Source: an uncultured Bacilli bacterium (GTDB taxonomy: Bacteria; Bacillota_I; Bacilli_A; RF39; UBA660). From it: a stretch of 25,721 nt of DNA. Numbering within the stretch: position 1 is the first letter of the stretch; the number at the start of each line of letters is the position of its first letter. The stretch lies in NCBI GenBank assembly GCA_947631135.1, contig CANRKE010000008.1, forward strand, positions 1 to 25,721, written 5' to 3'. Below, in pieces: positions 8,017-13,974 of this stretch. A model generated the notes under the pieces. That model ran no database searches, was not told the DNA's origin, and worked only from the letters and a program-made list of their open reading frames with translations. The translations under genes were made by a program, and so were the position numbers.

Positions 8017-8953
8017 ATATTATATGGGTATTGATATTGGTTCTATATCAACTAAAGGAGTTATTATTGATTGCGATGGTAACATTATTGCAAAAGATTA
8101 TTTATGGACAGAGGGTAATCCAATTAATGCAGTAAAAAAGCTGGTACAATCACTTTATTCAAGTGTTGGTAATATAAATGTAGTAAGTGTAGGTACAACT
8201 GGGTCAGCAAGATATTTAATTGGAAAAATATTGAATGCAAGTGTGATTAAAAATGAAATTACTGCACATGCAATAGGTACTATGTCTAGAGTTAAAGATG
8301 TTAAAACTATTATTGAAATAGGTGGTCAAGACTCTAAAATAATATTGATAGATAATGGTGTTGTAGTTGATTATGCAATGAATACAATTTGTGCGGCTGG
8401 TACAGGTGCATTTTTATCAAGTCAAGCAAAACGTTTAGGTGTAAATATTGAAGAATTTGGTAGTATTGCAAAAAAAAGTACTAATAGTCCTAAATTATCA
8501 GCTAGATGTAGTGTTTTTGCTGAATCCGATTTAGTTCATAAATTGCAGATGGGATATAAAAAAGAAGATGTTATAAAAGGTTTATGTGATAGTGTTGTTC
8601 TAAATTATTTAAATAATGTAGGTAAAGGTAAAAAAATAAAAGCACCTATAGTATTTCAAGGTGGTGTAAGTAAAAATATTGGTGTTAAAGAATCTTTTGA
8701 AAAAGAATTAAATAGTGAAGTAATTGTACTCGAGGATTCACATTTAATGGGTGCGCTTGGTATTGCTTTAATAGCTAAAATGAGTAAGATTGAAAAGAAG
8801 TTTGATTTCAATATTAAAGATTTTAATTTTATTACTAAAGGACATGAATGTTCTAAATGCGCTAATAATTGTGAAGTTGTGCAAATTTTTAAAGATCGCG
8901 AATTAATTGATACATATGGTAATAAATGTGAAAGAGGTAAAATTGTTAGCTAA
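8009..8953 (+). CDS. Acyl-CoA dehydratase activase (BadF/BadG/BcrA/HgdC ATPase family)
   Basis: A 314-aa ATPase of the ASKHA fold. The N-terminal phosphate loop is YYMGIDIGSISTKG, followed by GTTGSARYL and EIGGQDSKII. C128 (ICAAGTGAFLSSQA) and C167 (ARCSVFAESD) sit where HgdC places the two Cys that bind a [4Fe-4S] cluster between subunits. A C-terminal Cys-rich piece (ECSKCANNCE…GNKCERG) extends the core. I prefer ATG 8009 (GTGAT 4 nt upstream) over GTG 8000. Such activases use ATP to drive a low-potential electron into the partner dehydratase-like protein, here the two upstream genes. The last 91 bp are duplicated at 10814-10904. Confidence 0.9.
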   Translation: MNKYYMGIDIGSISTKGVIIDCDGNIIAKDYLWTEGNPINAVKKLVQSLYSSVGNINVVSVGTTGSARYLIGKILNASVIKNEITAHAIGTMSRVKDVKTIIEIGGQDSKIILIDNGVVVDYAMNTICAAGTGAFLSSQAKRLGVNIEEFGSIAKKSTNSPKLSARCSVFAESDLVHKLQMGYKKEDVIKGLCDSVVLNYLNNVGKGKKIKAPIVFQGGVSKNIGVKESFEKELNSEVIVLEDSHLMGALGIALIAKMSKIEKKFDFNIKDFNFITKGHECSKCANNCEVVQIFKDRELIDTYGNKCERGKIVS

Positions 8954-8954
8954 A
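8864..8954 (+). repeat. 91-bp direct repeat, copy 1 (3' end of activase gene)
   Basis: Matches 10814-10904 at 88 of 91 positions. The three differences (gtg/gta, cgc/cgt, aca/act) are all synonymous third positions in the activase frame. The distance is exactly 1950 bp. Confidence 0.95.
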
Positions 8955-8987
8955 TAAAATGTATTAATATTATTTTTGCTTAAAAAA

Positions 8988-9016
8988 ATGACTTTTCCTT
9001 AAAAATTTGATACAAT
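8988..9016 (+). promoter_or_regulatory. SigA-type promoter of the Nudix-HAD unit
   Basis: -35 ATGACT (8988-8993), 17-bp spacer ending TTTGA, -10 TACAAT (9011-9016). Same design as the rpe promoter. Confidence 0.7.
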
Positions 9017-9042
9017 AATGGTGATTACTAGGGAGTAATTTG

Positions 9043-9078
9043 ATGAATAAAAAACATTATTACATGAAGAGGTGGTAG
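9043..9078 (+). CDS. Possible 11-codon leader peptide ahead of the Nudix gene
   Basis: ATG 9043 is preceded by GGGAGT (9031-9036) at good spacing and reads MNKKHYYMKRW to a TAG at 9076-9078. The Nudix Shine-Dalgarno site (AGAGGTGG) lies in its last codons, and the Nudix ATG (9080) follows after one base. Translation of the short frame would therefore couple to the Nudix gene. It is very short and could be chance. Confidence 0.3.
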   Translation: MNKKHYYMKRW

Positions 9079-9079
9079 A

Positions 9080-9610
9080 ATGAAATTTACTGAAAAAATA
9101 TATAATTATGATAATTTAACATTGAATGAAATTGATGAAAAAACTGTTAGAGCAAGAGGTATTCTTATTAATTCAAACAATGAAGTATTAATGTGTTATT
9201 CTAATGGATTACAGCATTATGAATTTCCAGGTGGTCATTTAGAGGAAAATGAAACATTAGAAGATGGTTTGAAAAGAGAAATTTTAGAAGAAACAGGTAT
9301 CACAATTGATTTGGAGAAAATTAATCCATTTTATGCTATAAAATATTATTGTAAAAATTATCATGATACTGGTAAAAATAGATTGGTCGAAATATATTAT
9401 TATGTTATATATTGCAATTCTACCTATGATAATTCTAAAAGACAATTAGATTCAAATGAAATTATTCAAAATTATGAATGTCAATATATAAATGTAGATG
9501 ACTTGAAAAATATTTTGATAGAAAACAAAAAAATAACTAAAGAAAATAATTCTGCTCTTGATGACATGATATTAATTTGGGATGAATTCTTAAGAATTAA
9601 GGAAGGTTAA
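9080..9610 (+). CDS. Nudix hydrolase
   Basis: A 176-aa hydrolase of nucleoside diphosphate-linked compounds. The Nudix box (G-x5-E-x7-RE-U-x-EE-x-G-U) is perfect, from G52 (FPGGHLEENE…) to I74 (…REILEETGI), with the metal-binding Glu residues present. RARGILI… and the VEIYYYVI strand surround it as usual. The ATG at 9080 has AGAGGTGG just upstream. Its stop is 4 bp before the HAD gene, so the two form one unit under the promoter at 8988-9016. The substrate cannot be told from the sequence. The pair lies between the two copies of a 91-bp repeat, suggesting joint acquisition. Confidence 0.93.
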   Translation: MKFTEKIYNYDNLTLNEIDEKTVRARGILINSNNEVLMCYSNGLQHYEFPGGHLEENETLEDGLKREILEETGITIDLEKINPFYAIKYYCKNYHDTGKNRLVEIYYYVIYCNSTYDNSKRQLDSNEIIQNYECQYINVDDLKNILIENKKITKENNSALDDMILIWDEFLRIKEG

Positions 9611-9614
9611 TGCT

Positions 9615-10787
9615 ATGGAAGACTATGATGTTTTTAATGAAATGCAAAATATAAAAGATAAAATAACTATAATTATTATAGAAGATGATGAAAAATTTAT
9701 AATTCAAAATTTACTTGATTCACCTATTGAAATAATTCCAATAAGGTTTAATTATGATTTATCTTGTTTTTCTAATAGCTATATAGATAAAACAAAAAAA
9801 TTATTTACATATTATTACAATGAGAATAATAGTTATGAAAATGAATTATTAAGGTTGAAAAAACATTTTATTCATTATCAAAGAAATCCTATAATTGCAT
9901 ATATACCTAATGATAATAAATATATTAACCTGAAAAATATGCTCAATGAAATAGGAATAAAGTGTATATCTGACAAAGAACAGCTTATTAGTATGTTAAA
10001 TATAAAATTGATTTTTATAGATAGTGATGATACATTAAAAAAAACTGATGGAACAATTTCTGAAAGAGTAAAGAAAGCAATTCAAGAAAACAAAAAAATT
10101 GGTAATAGAATTATTATTTGCACATCAAGACCTCGTTATCAAACACTTGAGGTAATGAAAGAGACAGGATCTGATAGTATTATTGTTTCATCTAATGGCG
10201 CAGAAATTTATGATAGTAATGATAACACAATTATATTTAATTCTTTTATTGATAACGACTCCGTAATTGAATTGGTAAAATATGCATATTTAAAAGATAT
10301 TAGATTAATATTAACTATGGAAAATTACGATTATGTTACTAAAGAAATAAGAAATACAAATCAAAAATTATTAAATAAGCATAATTATGTTGAAGAACTA
10401 ACTGGATGTAACGTTAAACAATGTATGTTTATTGATAAAAAAAGTGAAGAAATTTATAAAATCAAAAACGTATTATCTAAAAATAATAAATTACATATAG
10501 TTGATGAAATTAATGAAAATAGTTCATATGAAGAAAAATGGTTCAGTGTTGTTAATTCAAATTGTTCAAAAGGAAATGCATTAATTATTACATCAAAATA
10601 TTTAAAAATTCCTATTGAAAATACTATTGCTATTGGAAATGATAAAAATGATATTTCTATGTTTGAAGTAGCAGGATTAAGTGTTGCAGTTGCCAATGCT
10701 TCAGATGATATAAAAAGTAAAGTAAATCATATTACTTTATCTAATGATGAAGATGGTGTGGCTAGCTTCCTTGAAACATTTATATAA
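9615..10787 (+). CDS. HAD-superfamily (Cof-type) phosphatase with unknown N-terminal domain
   Basis: 390 aa. From residue ~132 on it is a Cof-type HAD hydrolase: nucleophile motif I D136-S-D138 (FIDSDDTL), motif II IICTSRP, a cap domain, and motif IV GNDKNDISMFE with D343 and D346, then AVANASDDIKS. Such enzymes dephosphorylate small phosphorylated metabolites. Residues 1-130 are an added α/β-looking domain (…ITIIIIEDDEKFII…, …PIIAYIPNDNKY…) that I do not recognise; ordinary Cof proteins are about 270 aa and lack it. It follows the Nudix gene by 4 bp with AAGG ahead of ATG 9615. A shared path such as nucleotide clean-up is plausible but not shown. Confidence 0.88.
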   Translation: MEDYDVFNEMQNIKDKITIIIIEDDEKFIIQNLLDSPIEIIPIRFNYDLSCFSNSYIDKTKKLFTYYYNENNSYENELLRLKKHFIHYQRNPIIAYIPNDNKYINLKNMLNEIGIKCISDKEQLISMLNIKLIFIDSDDTLKKTDGTISERVKKAIQENKKIGNRIIICTSRPRYQTLEVMKETGSDSIIVSSNGAEIYDSNDNTIIFNSFIDNDSVIELVKYAYLKDIRLILTMENYDYVTKEIRNTNQKLLNKHNYVEELTGCNVKQCMFIDKKSEEIYKIKNVLSKNNKLHIVDEINENSSYEEKWFSVVNSNCSKGNALIITSKYLKIPIENTIAIGNDKNDISMFEVAGLSVAVANASDDIKSKVNHITLSNDEDGVASFLETFI

Positions 10788-10813
10788 TAAAAATAAGTTT
10801 TCCTAGCTCCATC

Positions 10814-10904
10814 AATAATTGTGAAGTTGTACAAATTTTTAAAGATCGTGAATTAATTGATACTTATGGTAATAAATGTGAAAGAGGTAAAATTGTTAGC
10901 TAAA
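10814..10904 (+). pseudogene. Remnant 3' end of a second activase gene copy
   Basis: A 91-bp match to the end of the activase gene (8864-8954), still encoding NNCEVVQIFKDRELIDTYGN and KCERGKIVS up to the stop. There is no upstream part and no start. The three differences are all silent, as expected of two alleles kept under selection rather than decay after a simple duplication. The 1950-bp offset equals the size of the intervening Nudix-HAD segment, so this is probably the original 3' end left behind when that segment entered. Confidence 0.88.
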
Positions 10905-10917
10905 ACAAAATTAATTT

Positions 10918-10946
10918 TTGACAAATAACAAAAAGTATGATATCAT
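10918..10946 (+). promoter_or_regulatory. Promoter of antisense RNA, unit A
   Basis: Consensus -35 TTGACA (10918-10923), 17-bp spacer with TGA before the -10, and -10 TATCAT (10941-10946). This is the strongest -35 element seen in the window. Confidence 0.75.
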
Positions 10947-10952
10947 GAATAT

Positions 10953-11069
10953 GTCAAGGAAACTTGAATATAATAAAAAGGGAAATACTTAACTTGCAGT
11001 GTTTAGTACTTACCCAAAATTAAATATTGGTTTAGTACTTAATCTAATGCAGATTGAGTACTATTTTTT
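10953..11069 (+). ncRNA. Antisense antitoxin RNA, unit A
   Basis: A predicted ~117-nt RNA from a strong promoter to an intrinsic terminator. The 5' end folds as TCAAG-GAAA-CTTGA, a GAAA tetraloop hairpin. The terminator is AGTACT-T-AATCT (11034-11045) paired with AGATT-G-AGTACT (11051-11062), then ATTTTTT. It contains no sensible reading frame. About 90-95 nt are exactly complementary to the 3' part of the toxin mRNA on the other strand (the end of the coding sequence plus the tail), as in type I systems such as txpA/RatA. Ends are predicted from promoter and terminator positions. Confidence 0.65.
10975..11015 (-). terminator. Terminator of toxin mRNA, unit A
   Basis: On the minus strand GGGTAAGTACT pairs imperfectly with AGTATTTCCC (between 11015 and 10980), followed by TTTTTATT. 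Unit B has the same stem with the outer G-C pair replaced by A-T. Confidence 0.6.
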
Positions 11070-11149
11070 ATACATAGAATCATTAAAGAGACTATTAATA
11101 AAATGATAATTAATATAAGAAAAGTGATTAATAAATCTTTTTTCTTCAT
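11039..11149 (-). CDS. Short hydrophobic peptide, putative type I toxin (copy A, 36 aa)
   Basis: A 36-aa peptide. It starts MKKKDLLITF, continues as an unbroken Ile/Leu/Val membrane helix (residues ~5-26) and ends CIKNSTQSALD. Three Lys then one hydrophobic helix is the layout of membrane-acting type I toxins (Fst/TxpA/BsrG class), though I see no direct family match. A very strong Shine-Dalgarno site, AAGGAGG, lies 9 nt before the ATG (11149) and is buried in a 5'-leader hairpin (11158-11180). The promoter is at 11216-11244. The gene faces an antisense RNA gene from the plus strand. Toxicity is inferred from layout only. Confidence 0.65.
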   Translation of the reverse strand: MKKKDLLITFLILIIILLIVSLMILCIKNSTQSALD

Positions 11150-11157
11150 AATATCAA

Positions 11158-11180
11158 GCCTCCTTCCATAAGAAGTAGGC
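11158..11180 (-). promoter_or_regulatory. SD-sequestering hairpin in toxin leader, unit A
   Basis: In the minus-strand mRNA, GCCTACTTC pairs with GAAGGAGGC (one A-G mismatch) around a 5-nt loop. This hides most of the AAGGAGG ribosome binding site. Unit B keeps both arms exactly and changes only the loop (TTATG to ATATG). Confidence 0.7.
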
Positions 11181-11215
11181 AAGCACTCAAATAGTTATAG
11201 TATTTCCTAATGAAG

Positions 11216-11244
11216 ATTATACATTATTAATAAATATAATACAA
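11216..11244 (-). promoter_or_regulatory. Promoter of toxin mRNA, unit A
   Basis: On the minus strand: -35 TTGTAT (11244-11239), 17-bp spacer, -10 TATAAT (11221-11216, perfect). The predicted leader is about 60 nt. Confidence 0.75.
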
Positions 11245-11293
11245 CAATTTGAATGCTAAAGTGATAAATTTTTTAATTAAATAAAATTAATTT

Positions 11294-11322
11294 TTGACAA
11301 ATAATAAAAAATATGATATTAT
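11294..11322 (+). promoter_or_regulatory. Promoter of antisense RNA, unit B
   Basis: -35 TTGACA (11294-11299), 17-bp spacer ending TGA, -10 TATTAT (11317-11322). Confidence 0.75.
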
Positions 11323-11328
11323 GAATAT

Positions 11329-11440
11329 GTCAAGGAAACTTGAATATAATAAAAAAAGGAAATACTTAACTTGCAACGTTGAGTACTTACCTTAATATGA
11401 GTTTGTACTTAATCTAATGCAGATTGAGTACTATTTTTTT
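11329..11440 (+). ncRNA. Antisense antitoxin RNA, unit B
   Basis: A predicted ~112-nt RNA like that of unit A. The same TCAAG-GAAA-CTTGA 5' hairpin and the same AATCT/AGATT terminator stem are followed by seven T (11434-11440). The region between differs from unit A at several positions (for example gcagtgttt against gcaacgttg), which could limit cross-pairing between the two units. Confidence 0.62.
11351..11392 (-). terminator. Terminator of toxin mRNA, unit B
   Basis: On the minus strand AGGTAAGTACT pairs imperfectly with AGTATTTCCT (11392 to 11357), then a run of six T (11356-11351). The outer pair is A-T here and G-C in unit A, a compensatory change. Confidence 0.6.
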
Positions 11441-11520
11441 ATACATAGAATCATTAAAGAGACTATTAATAAAATGATAATTAATATAAGAAAAGTGATT
11501 AATAAATCTTTTTTCTTCAT
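11431..11520 (-). CDS. Short hydrophobic peptide, putative type I toxin (copy B, 29 aa)
   Basis: The first 28 residues are identical to copy A (MKKKDLLITF…MILCIK). One extra A in the coding-strand A-run (plus-strand T-run 11434-11440) shifts the frame, so the peptide ends …CIKK at a TAG, losing the polar NSTQSALD tail. The membrane helix, ATG (11520), AAGGAGG site and leader hairpin are unchanged. The longer T-run at the same time strengthens the antisense RNA terminator on the other strand. Confidence 0.62.
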   Translation of the reverse strand: MKKKDLLITFLILIIILLIVSLMILCIKK

Positions 11521-11528
11521 AATATCAA

Positions 11529-11551
11529 GCCTCCTTCCATATGAAGTAGGC
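11529..11551 (-). promoter_or_regulatory. SD-sequestering hairpin in toxin leader, unit B
   Basis: Same arms as unit A (GCCTACTTC with GAAGGAGGC) and loop ATATG. Confidence 0.7.
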
Positions 11552-11586
11552 AAGTACTCAAACAGTTATAGTATTCCCCAATGAAG

Positions 11587-11615
11587 ATTATACATTATTA
11601 ATAAACATAATACAA
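11587..11615 (-). promoter_or_regulatory. Promoter of toxin mRNA, unit B
   Basis: On the minus strand: -35 TTGTAT (11615-11610), 17-bp spacer, -10 TATAAT (11592-11587). Confidence 0.75.
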
Positions 11616-11627
11616 CAATTTATTAAA

Positions 11628-11640
11628 AAAAAGCTATTAT
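11628..11640. repeat. Left 13-bp direct repeat flanking the relic element
   Basis: aaaaagctattat at 11628-11640 recurs at 11892-11904, immediately outside both ends of the 251-bp repeat-rich segment. Probably a target-site duplication. Confidence 0.65.
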
Positions 11641-11891
11641 TCTGAATTCTGAAAGTAAATACAACTTTTTAAATTGAGTTGTATTTACTTTCAGAATAAG
11701 GATTGCATTTACTTTCAGAATATTGACTATCGGTATATAATGTTAACCAAGTCATTATTGTTGTATTTACTTTTAGAATTTCTAATAATCCACAAAAATT
11801 GGTATAAATTAATATACCAATTTTTTAGTTGCATTTACTTTTAGACTTTGTTTAAAGGTTTTGCTAGTTGTATTTACTTTTAGAAATCACC
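11641..11891. mobile_element. MITE-like relic with six 20-bp end repeats
   Basis: A 251-bp gene-free segment between 13-bp direct repeats. An inverted copy of the motif (attctgaaagtaaatacaac) stands at the left end, 11646-11665. Direct copies of gttgYatttacttt[tc]aga lie at 11678-11697, 11702-11721, 11760-11779, 11828-11847 and 11867-11886. The outer ends read tctgaattct and, reversed, ggtgatttct, comparable with the TGTGAcTTTT ends of the full element at 156-2018, which also uses repeated ~20-bp end motifs. Most simply it is a non-autonomous or internally deleted member of a related family with different end sequences; no transposase remains. Confidence 0.65.
11794..11826. terminator. Bidirectional terminator-like hairpin inside the relic
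   Basis: AAAAATTGGTATA (11794-11806) pairs perfectly with TATACCAATTTTT (11813-11825) around a 6-nt loop, with T-runs on either strand. Confidence 0.65.
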
Positions 11892-11904
11892 AAAAAGCTA
11901 TTAT
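11892..11904. repeat. Right 13-bp direct repeat flanking the relic element
   Basis: Identical to 11628-11640. Confidence 0.65.
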
Positions 11905-11938
11905 AAATAATAACCTTTAATTTTAAATTGAATTTATA

Positions 11939-12025
11939 TTAAATAAATATTAAAGTTGCTATAAACGATGCTATCATTGCAATAACTAATACAATTGCAA
12001 CTATTTTCATTACTTTTCTATCCAT
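11939..12025 (-). CDS. 28-aa single-helix membrane peptide
   Basis: ATG at 12025 with GAGGTG 6 nt upstream (12037-12032) opens MDRKVMKIVAIVLVIAMIAS and ends FIATLIFI before a TAA at 11939. A short basic start is followed by one transmembrane helix. Size and layout recall the Prli42-type/DUF4044 miniproteins of Bacillota (MxxKxxKIV…LM.IAM..S…), but the match is too short to be sure. It is transcribed away from the spoIIM-like gene at 12119, with under 100 bp between the starts, so the promoters share that gap. It is distinct in sequence from the two toxin-like peptides nearby. Confidence 0.6.
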   Translation of the reverse strand: MDRKVMKIVAIVLVIAMIASFIATLIFI

Positions 12026-12118
12026 AGTATACACCTCGATATAATTATATATTATTTTTATTATAAAATCAATGAATAATTAACATATTAATGCATATTA
12101 TTTATTGGGTGAAAATAT

Positions 12119-12745
12119 ATGAAACTATTTAAACTAATAAATGAAGAAGAAATGAAAAATAAAAAAATATTTATATTTATTACTATACTACTTATAATTG
12201 GATTCGTTGCTGGAACATTATATATTACTATTCTATCTAATACTGATAAAGATTTAATTAAAGATACTATTACTAACTATTTTTTACAAATTAAAAATAG
12301 TAAATTAGATAATATGCATATATTTAGACAAGCTTTATCATCTAATTTTATATATGTAATTGGTATATGGTTACTAGGTATATCTATTATTGGATTACCA
12401 ATAATTATATGTATGATTTTTTATAAAAGTTTTATAATGGGATTTTCTATAACTTCAATAATATATAAATATAAATTAAAAGGTATTGTTCTATCATTTA
12501 CATATTCTTTTCCATATCAATTATTAAATATTTTAATAGCTAGTTTTATATCATTGTATGCAATAAAAGTATCTATATCTATTATAAAAATGATGATATC
12601 TAAAAAACATATTAATTTTAAAGTATTAATTAAAAAATATTTTGTTGTATTATTAATATGTTTATTTCTATCACTTATATCAAGTTTAATAGAAGGTTTT
12701 GTAACACCTTATTTCATTAAATTATTTTCTTCTTTTATCAAGTAA
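12119..12745 (+). CDS. SpoIIM-family (DUF95) membrane protein
   Basis: 208 aa with about five hydrophobic segments (near 17-36, 76-110, 118-150, 170-190, 190-205). The central block WLLGISIIGLPIIICMIF, then YKSFIMGF and FTYSFPYQLLNI, follows the SpoIIM pattern of glycine-rich helices and a conserved Pro before a polar turn. In sporulating Bacillota SpoIIM is part of the DMP complex with SpoIID/SpoIIP that drives engulfment. DUF95 relatives occur in non-sporulating species too, so sporulation cannot be concluded from this gene. A ggGTGA Shine-Dalgarno site lies 8 nt before ATG 12119. mnmA follows after 85 bp with its own promoter. Confidence 0.8.
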   Translation: MKLFKLINEEEMKNKKIFIFITILLIIGFVAGTLYITILSNTDKDLIKDTITNYFLQIKNSKLDNMHIFRQALSSNFIYVIGIWLLGISIIGLPIIICMIFYKSFIMGFSITSIIYKYKLKGIVLSFTYSFPYQLLNILIASFISLYAIKVSISIIKMMISKKHINFKVLIKKYFVVLLICLFLSLISSLIEGFVTPYFIKLFSSFIK

Positions 12746-12784
12746 AGTATTTATTTTATTTTGTAATATTTTTTATAAAAATTA

Positions 12785-12813
12785 AAGACTTTTCTAAAGA
12801 AATTTGATACAAT
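12785..12813 (+). promoter_or_regulatory. SigA-type promoter of mnmA
   Basis: -35 AAGACT (12785-12790), 17-bp spacer ending TTTGA, -10 TACAAT (12808-12813). The mnmA leader would be only about 10 nt plus the GGTGAT binding site. Confidence 0.7.
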
Positions 12814-12830
12814 TATTTTGGTGATTTATT

Positions 12831-13943
12831 ATGAGTGGTAAAAAAGTAATAGTTGGCATGAGTGGTGGAGTTGATTCATCAGTATGTGCAATTATATTAA
12901 AGAATCAAGGATATGTTGTTGAAGGGCTATTTATGAGAAATTGGGATAGTTTAGTAAACAATGATATATTAGGTAATCCTAATGATCTAAATGATATTTG
13001 TCCTCAAGAAAAAGATTATAATGATGCTTTAGAAGTATGTAAAAAATTAGATATACCTCTTCATAGAGTTGATTTCGTAAAAGAATATTGGGATGATGTA
13101 TTTACCTATTTTTTAGATGAACTTAAAAAAGGTAGAACGCCAAATCCTGATATAATGTGTAACAAATATATTAAATTTTCAAGATTTAAAGATGAGGCAA
13201 TTAGATTAGGTGCTGATTATATTGCGACTGGACATTATGCTAGAATTAAAAATGGTAGATTACTTAGGGGTGTTGACTCATCAAAAGATCAGACTTACTT
13301 TCTATCACAATTATCAAATCAACAATTATCTAATGTATTATTTCCTATAGGTGATATGACAAAAGATGAAGTAAGAAAAATAGCAGAAGATTATGATTTA
13401 ATAACTGCTCATAAGAAAGATTCAACTGGTATATGTTTTATTGGTGAAAGGAATTTTAATCAGTTTTTAAGTAATTATCTACCAAGTAAAGATGGAGATA
13501 TTGTAAACATAGAAACAAATGAAGTTATTGGTAGACACCATGGACTTATGTATTATACAATTGGTCAAAGAAGAGGTATTGGTTCATCTGGAAATGTAGA
13601 TAAACTATTTGTTGTTGGTAAGAATTTAGATAAAAATATTTTATATGTTGCAATGGGTGAAGATAATGAATATTTATATTCTACTTCTTGTATAATTACT
13701 GATGTCAACTTTATTAGTGATTTACGTCCAACATTTTGTACTGCTAAATTTAGATATAGACAAAAAGATATTTCTGTAAATATTGAATATTTAGAAAATG
13801 ATTTAGTAAGAGTAAATTATCCTGAGGGTGTAAAGTCTGTAACACCTGGACAAGCTTGCGTCCTATATCTTGGTGAGGAATGTATTGGTGGAGGAATCAT
13901 AGATAAAATATACAAAGGCACTGAAAAATTATGGTATTTGTAA
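12831..13943 (+). CDS. mnmA: tRNA-specific 2-thiouridylase MnmA
   Basis: Adds sulfur to U34 of tRNA-Lys, -Glu and -Gln, using ATP and a persulfide supplied by a cysteine desulfurase. It is 370 aa, full length. The PP-loop GMSGGVDSS is at 9-17, followed by GLFMRNWD. The catalytic Cys are C110 (NPDIMCNKYIKF) and C202 (STGICFIGER). DQTYFLSQL and GRHHGLMYYTIGQRRGIG are also intact, with the C-terminal β-barrel domain after residue ~300. The start ATG is preceded by GGTGAT. The gene is a single transcription unit between its own promoter and that of the HTH gene. Confidence 0.97.
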   Translation: MSGKKVIVGMSGGVDSSVCAIILKNQGYVVEGLFMRNWDSLVNNDILGNPNDLNDICPQEKDYNDALEVCKKLDIPLHRVDFVKEYWDDVFTYFLDELKKGRTPNPDIMCNKYIKFSRFKDEAIRLGADYIATGHYARIKNGRLLRGVDSSKDQTYFLSQLSNQQLSNVLFPIGDMTKDEVRKIAEDYDLITAHKKDSTGICFIGERNFNQFLSNYLPSKDGDIVNIETNEVIGRHHGLMYYTIGQRRGIGSSGNVDKLFVVGKNLDKNILYVAMGEDNEYLYSTSCIITDVNFISDLRPTFCTAKFRYRQKDISVNIEYLENDLVRVNYPEGVKSVTPGQACVLYLGEECIGGGIIDKIYKGTEKLWYL

Positions 13944-13974
13944 GAAAAGTAGGGGAATAATTAATTAAAATTAC

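Larger units (their letters stand above)
10907..11250. repeat. Tandem unit A (type I toxin-antitoxin candidate)
   Basis: A 344-bp unit repeated at 11283-11621 with a few substitutions and small indels. The separator 11251-11282 is A/T-rich with no features. Each unit holds two facing promoters, an antisense RNA with terminator (+) and a peptide gene with SD-hairpin and terminator (-). The peptide-coding core is identical in the two copies. Confidence 0.92.
11283..11621. repeat. Tandem unit B (type I toxin-antitoxin candidate)
   Basis: Second copy of the unit at 10907-11250, 376 bp downstream of the first. Promoters, hairpins and terminators are all kept. The main functional difference is one extra T in the T-run at 11434-11440, which changes the peptide end. 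Confidence 0.92.

Noticed and set aside
11646..11886. Regularly repeated ~20-bp motif suggesting a CRISPR array
   Set aside because: Copies are spaced 4 to 48 bp apart, vary in sequence, include one inverted copy, and are bounded by a direct repeat; this fits transposon ends, not CRISPR. No cas genes are nearby.
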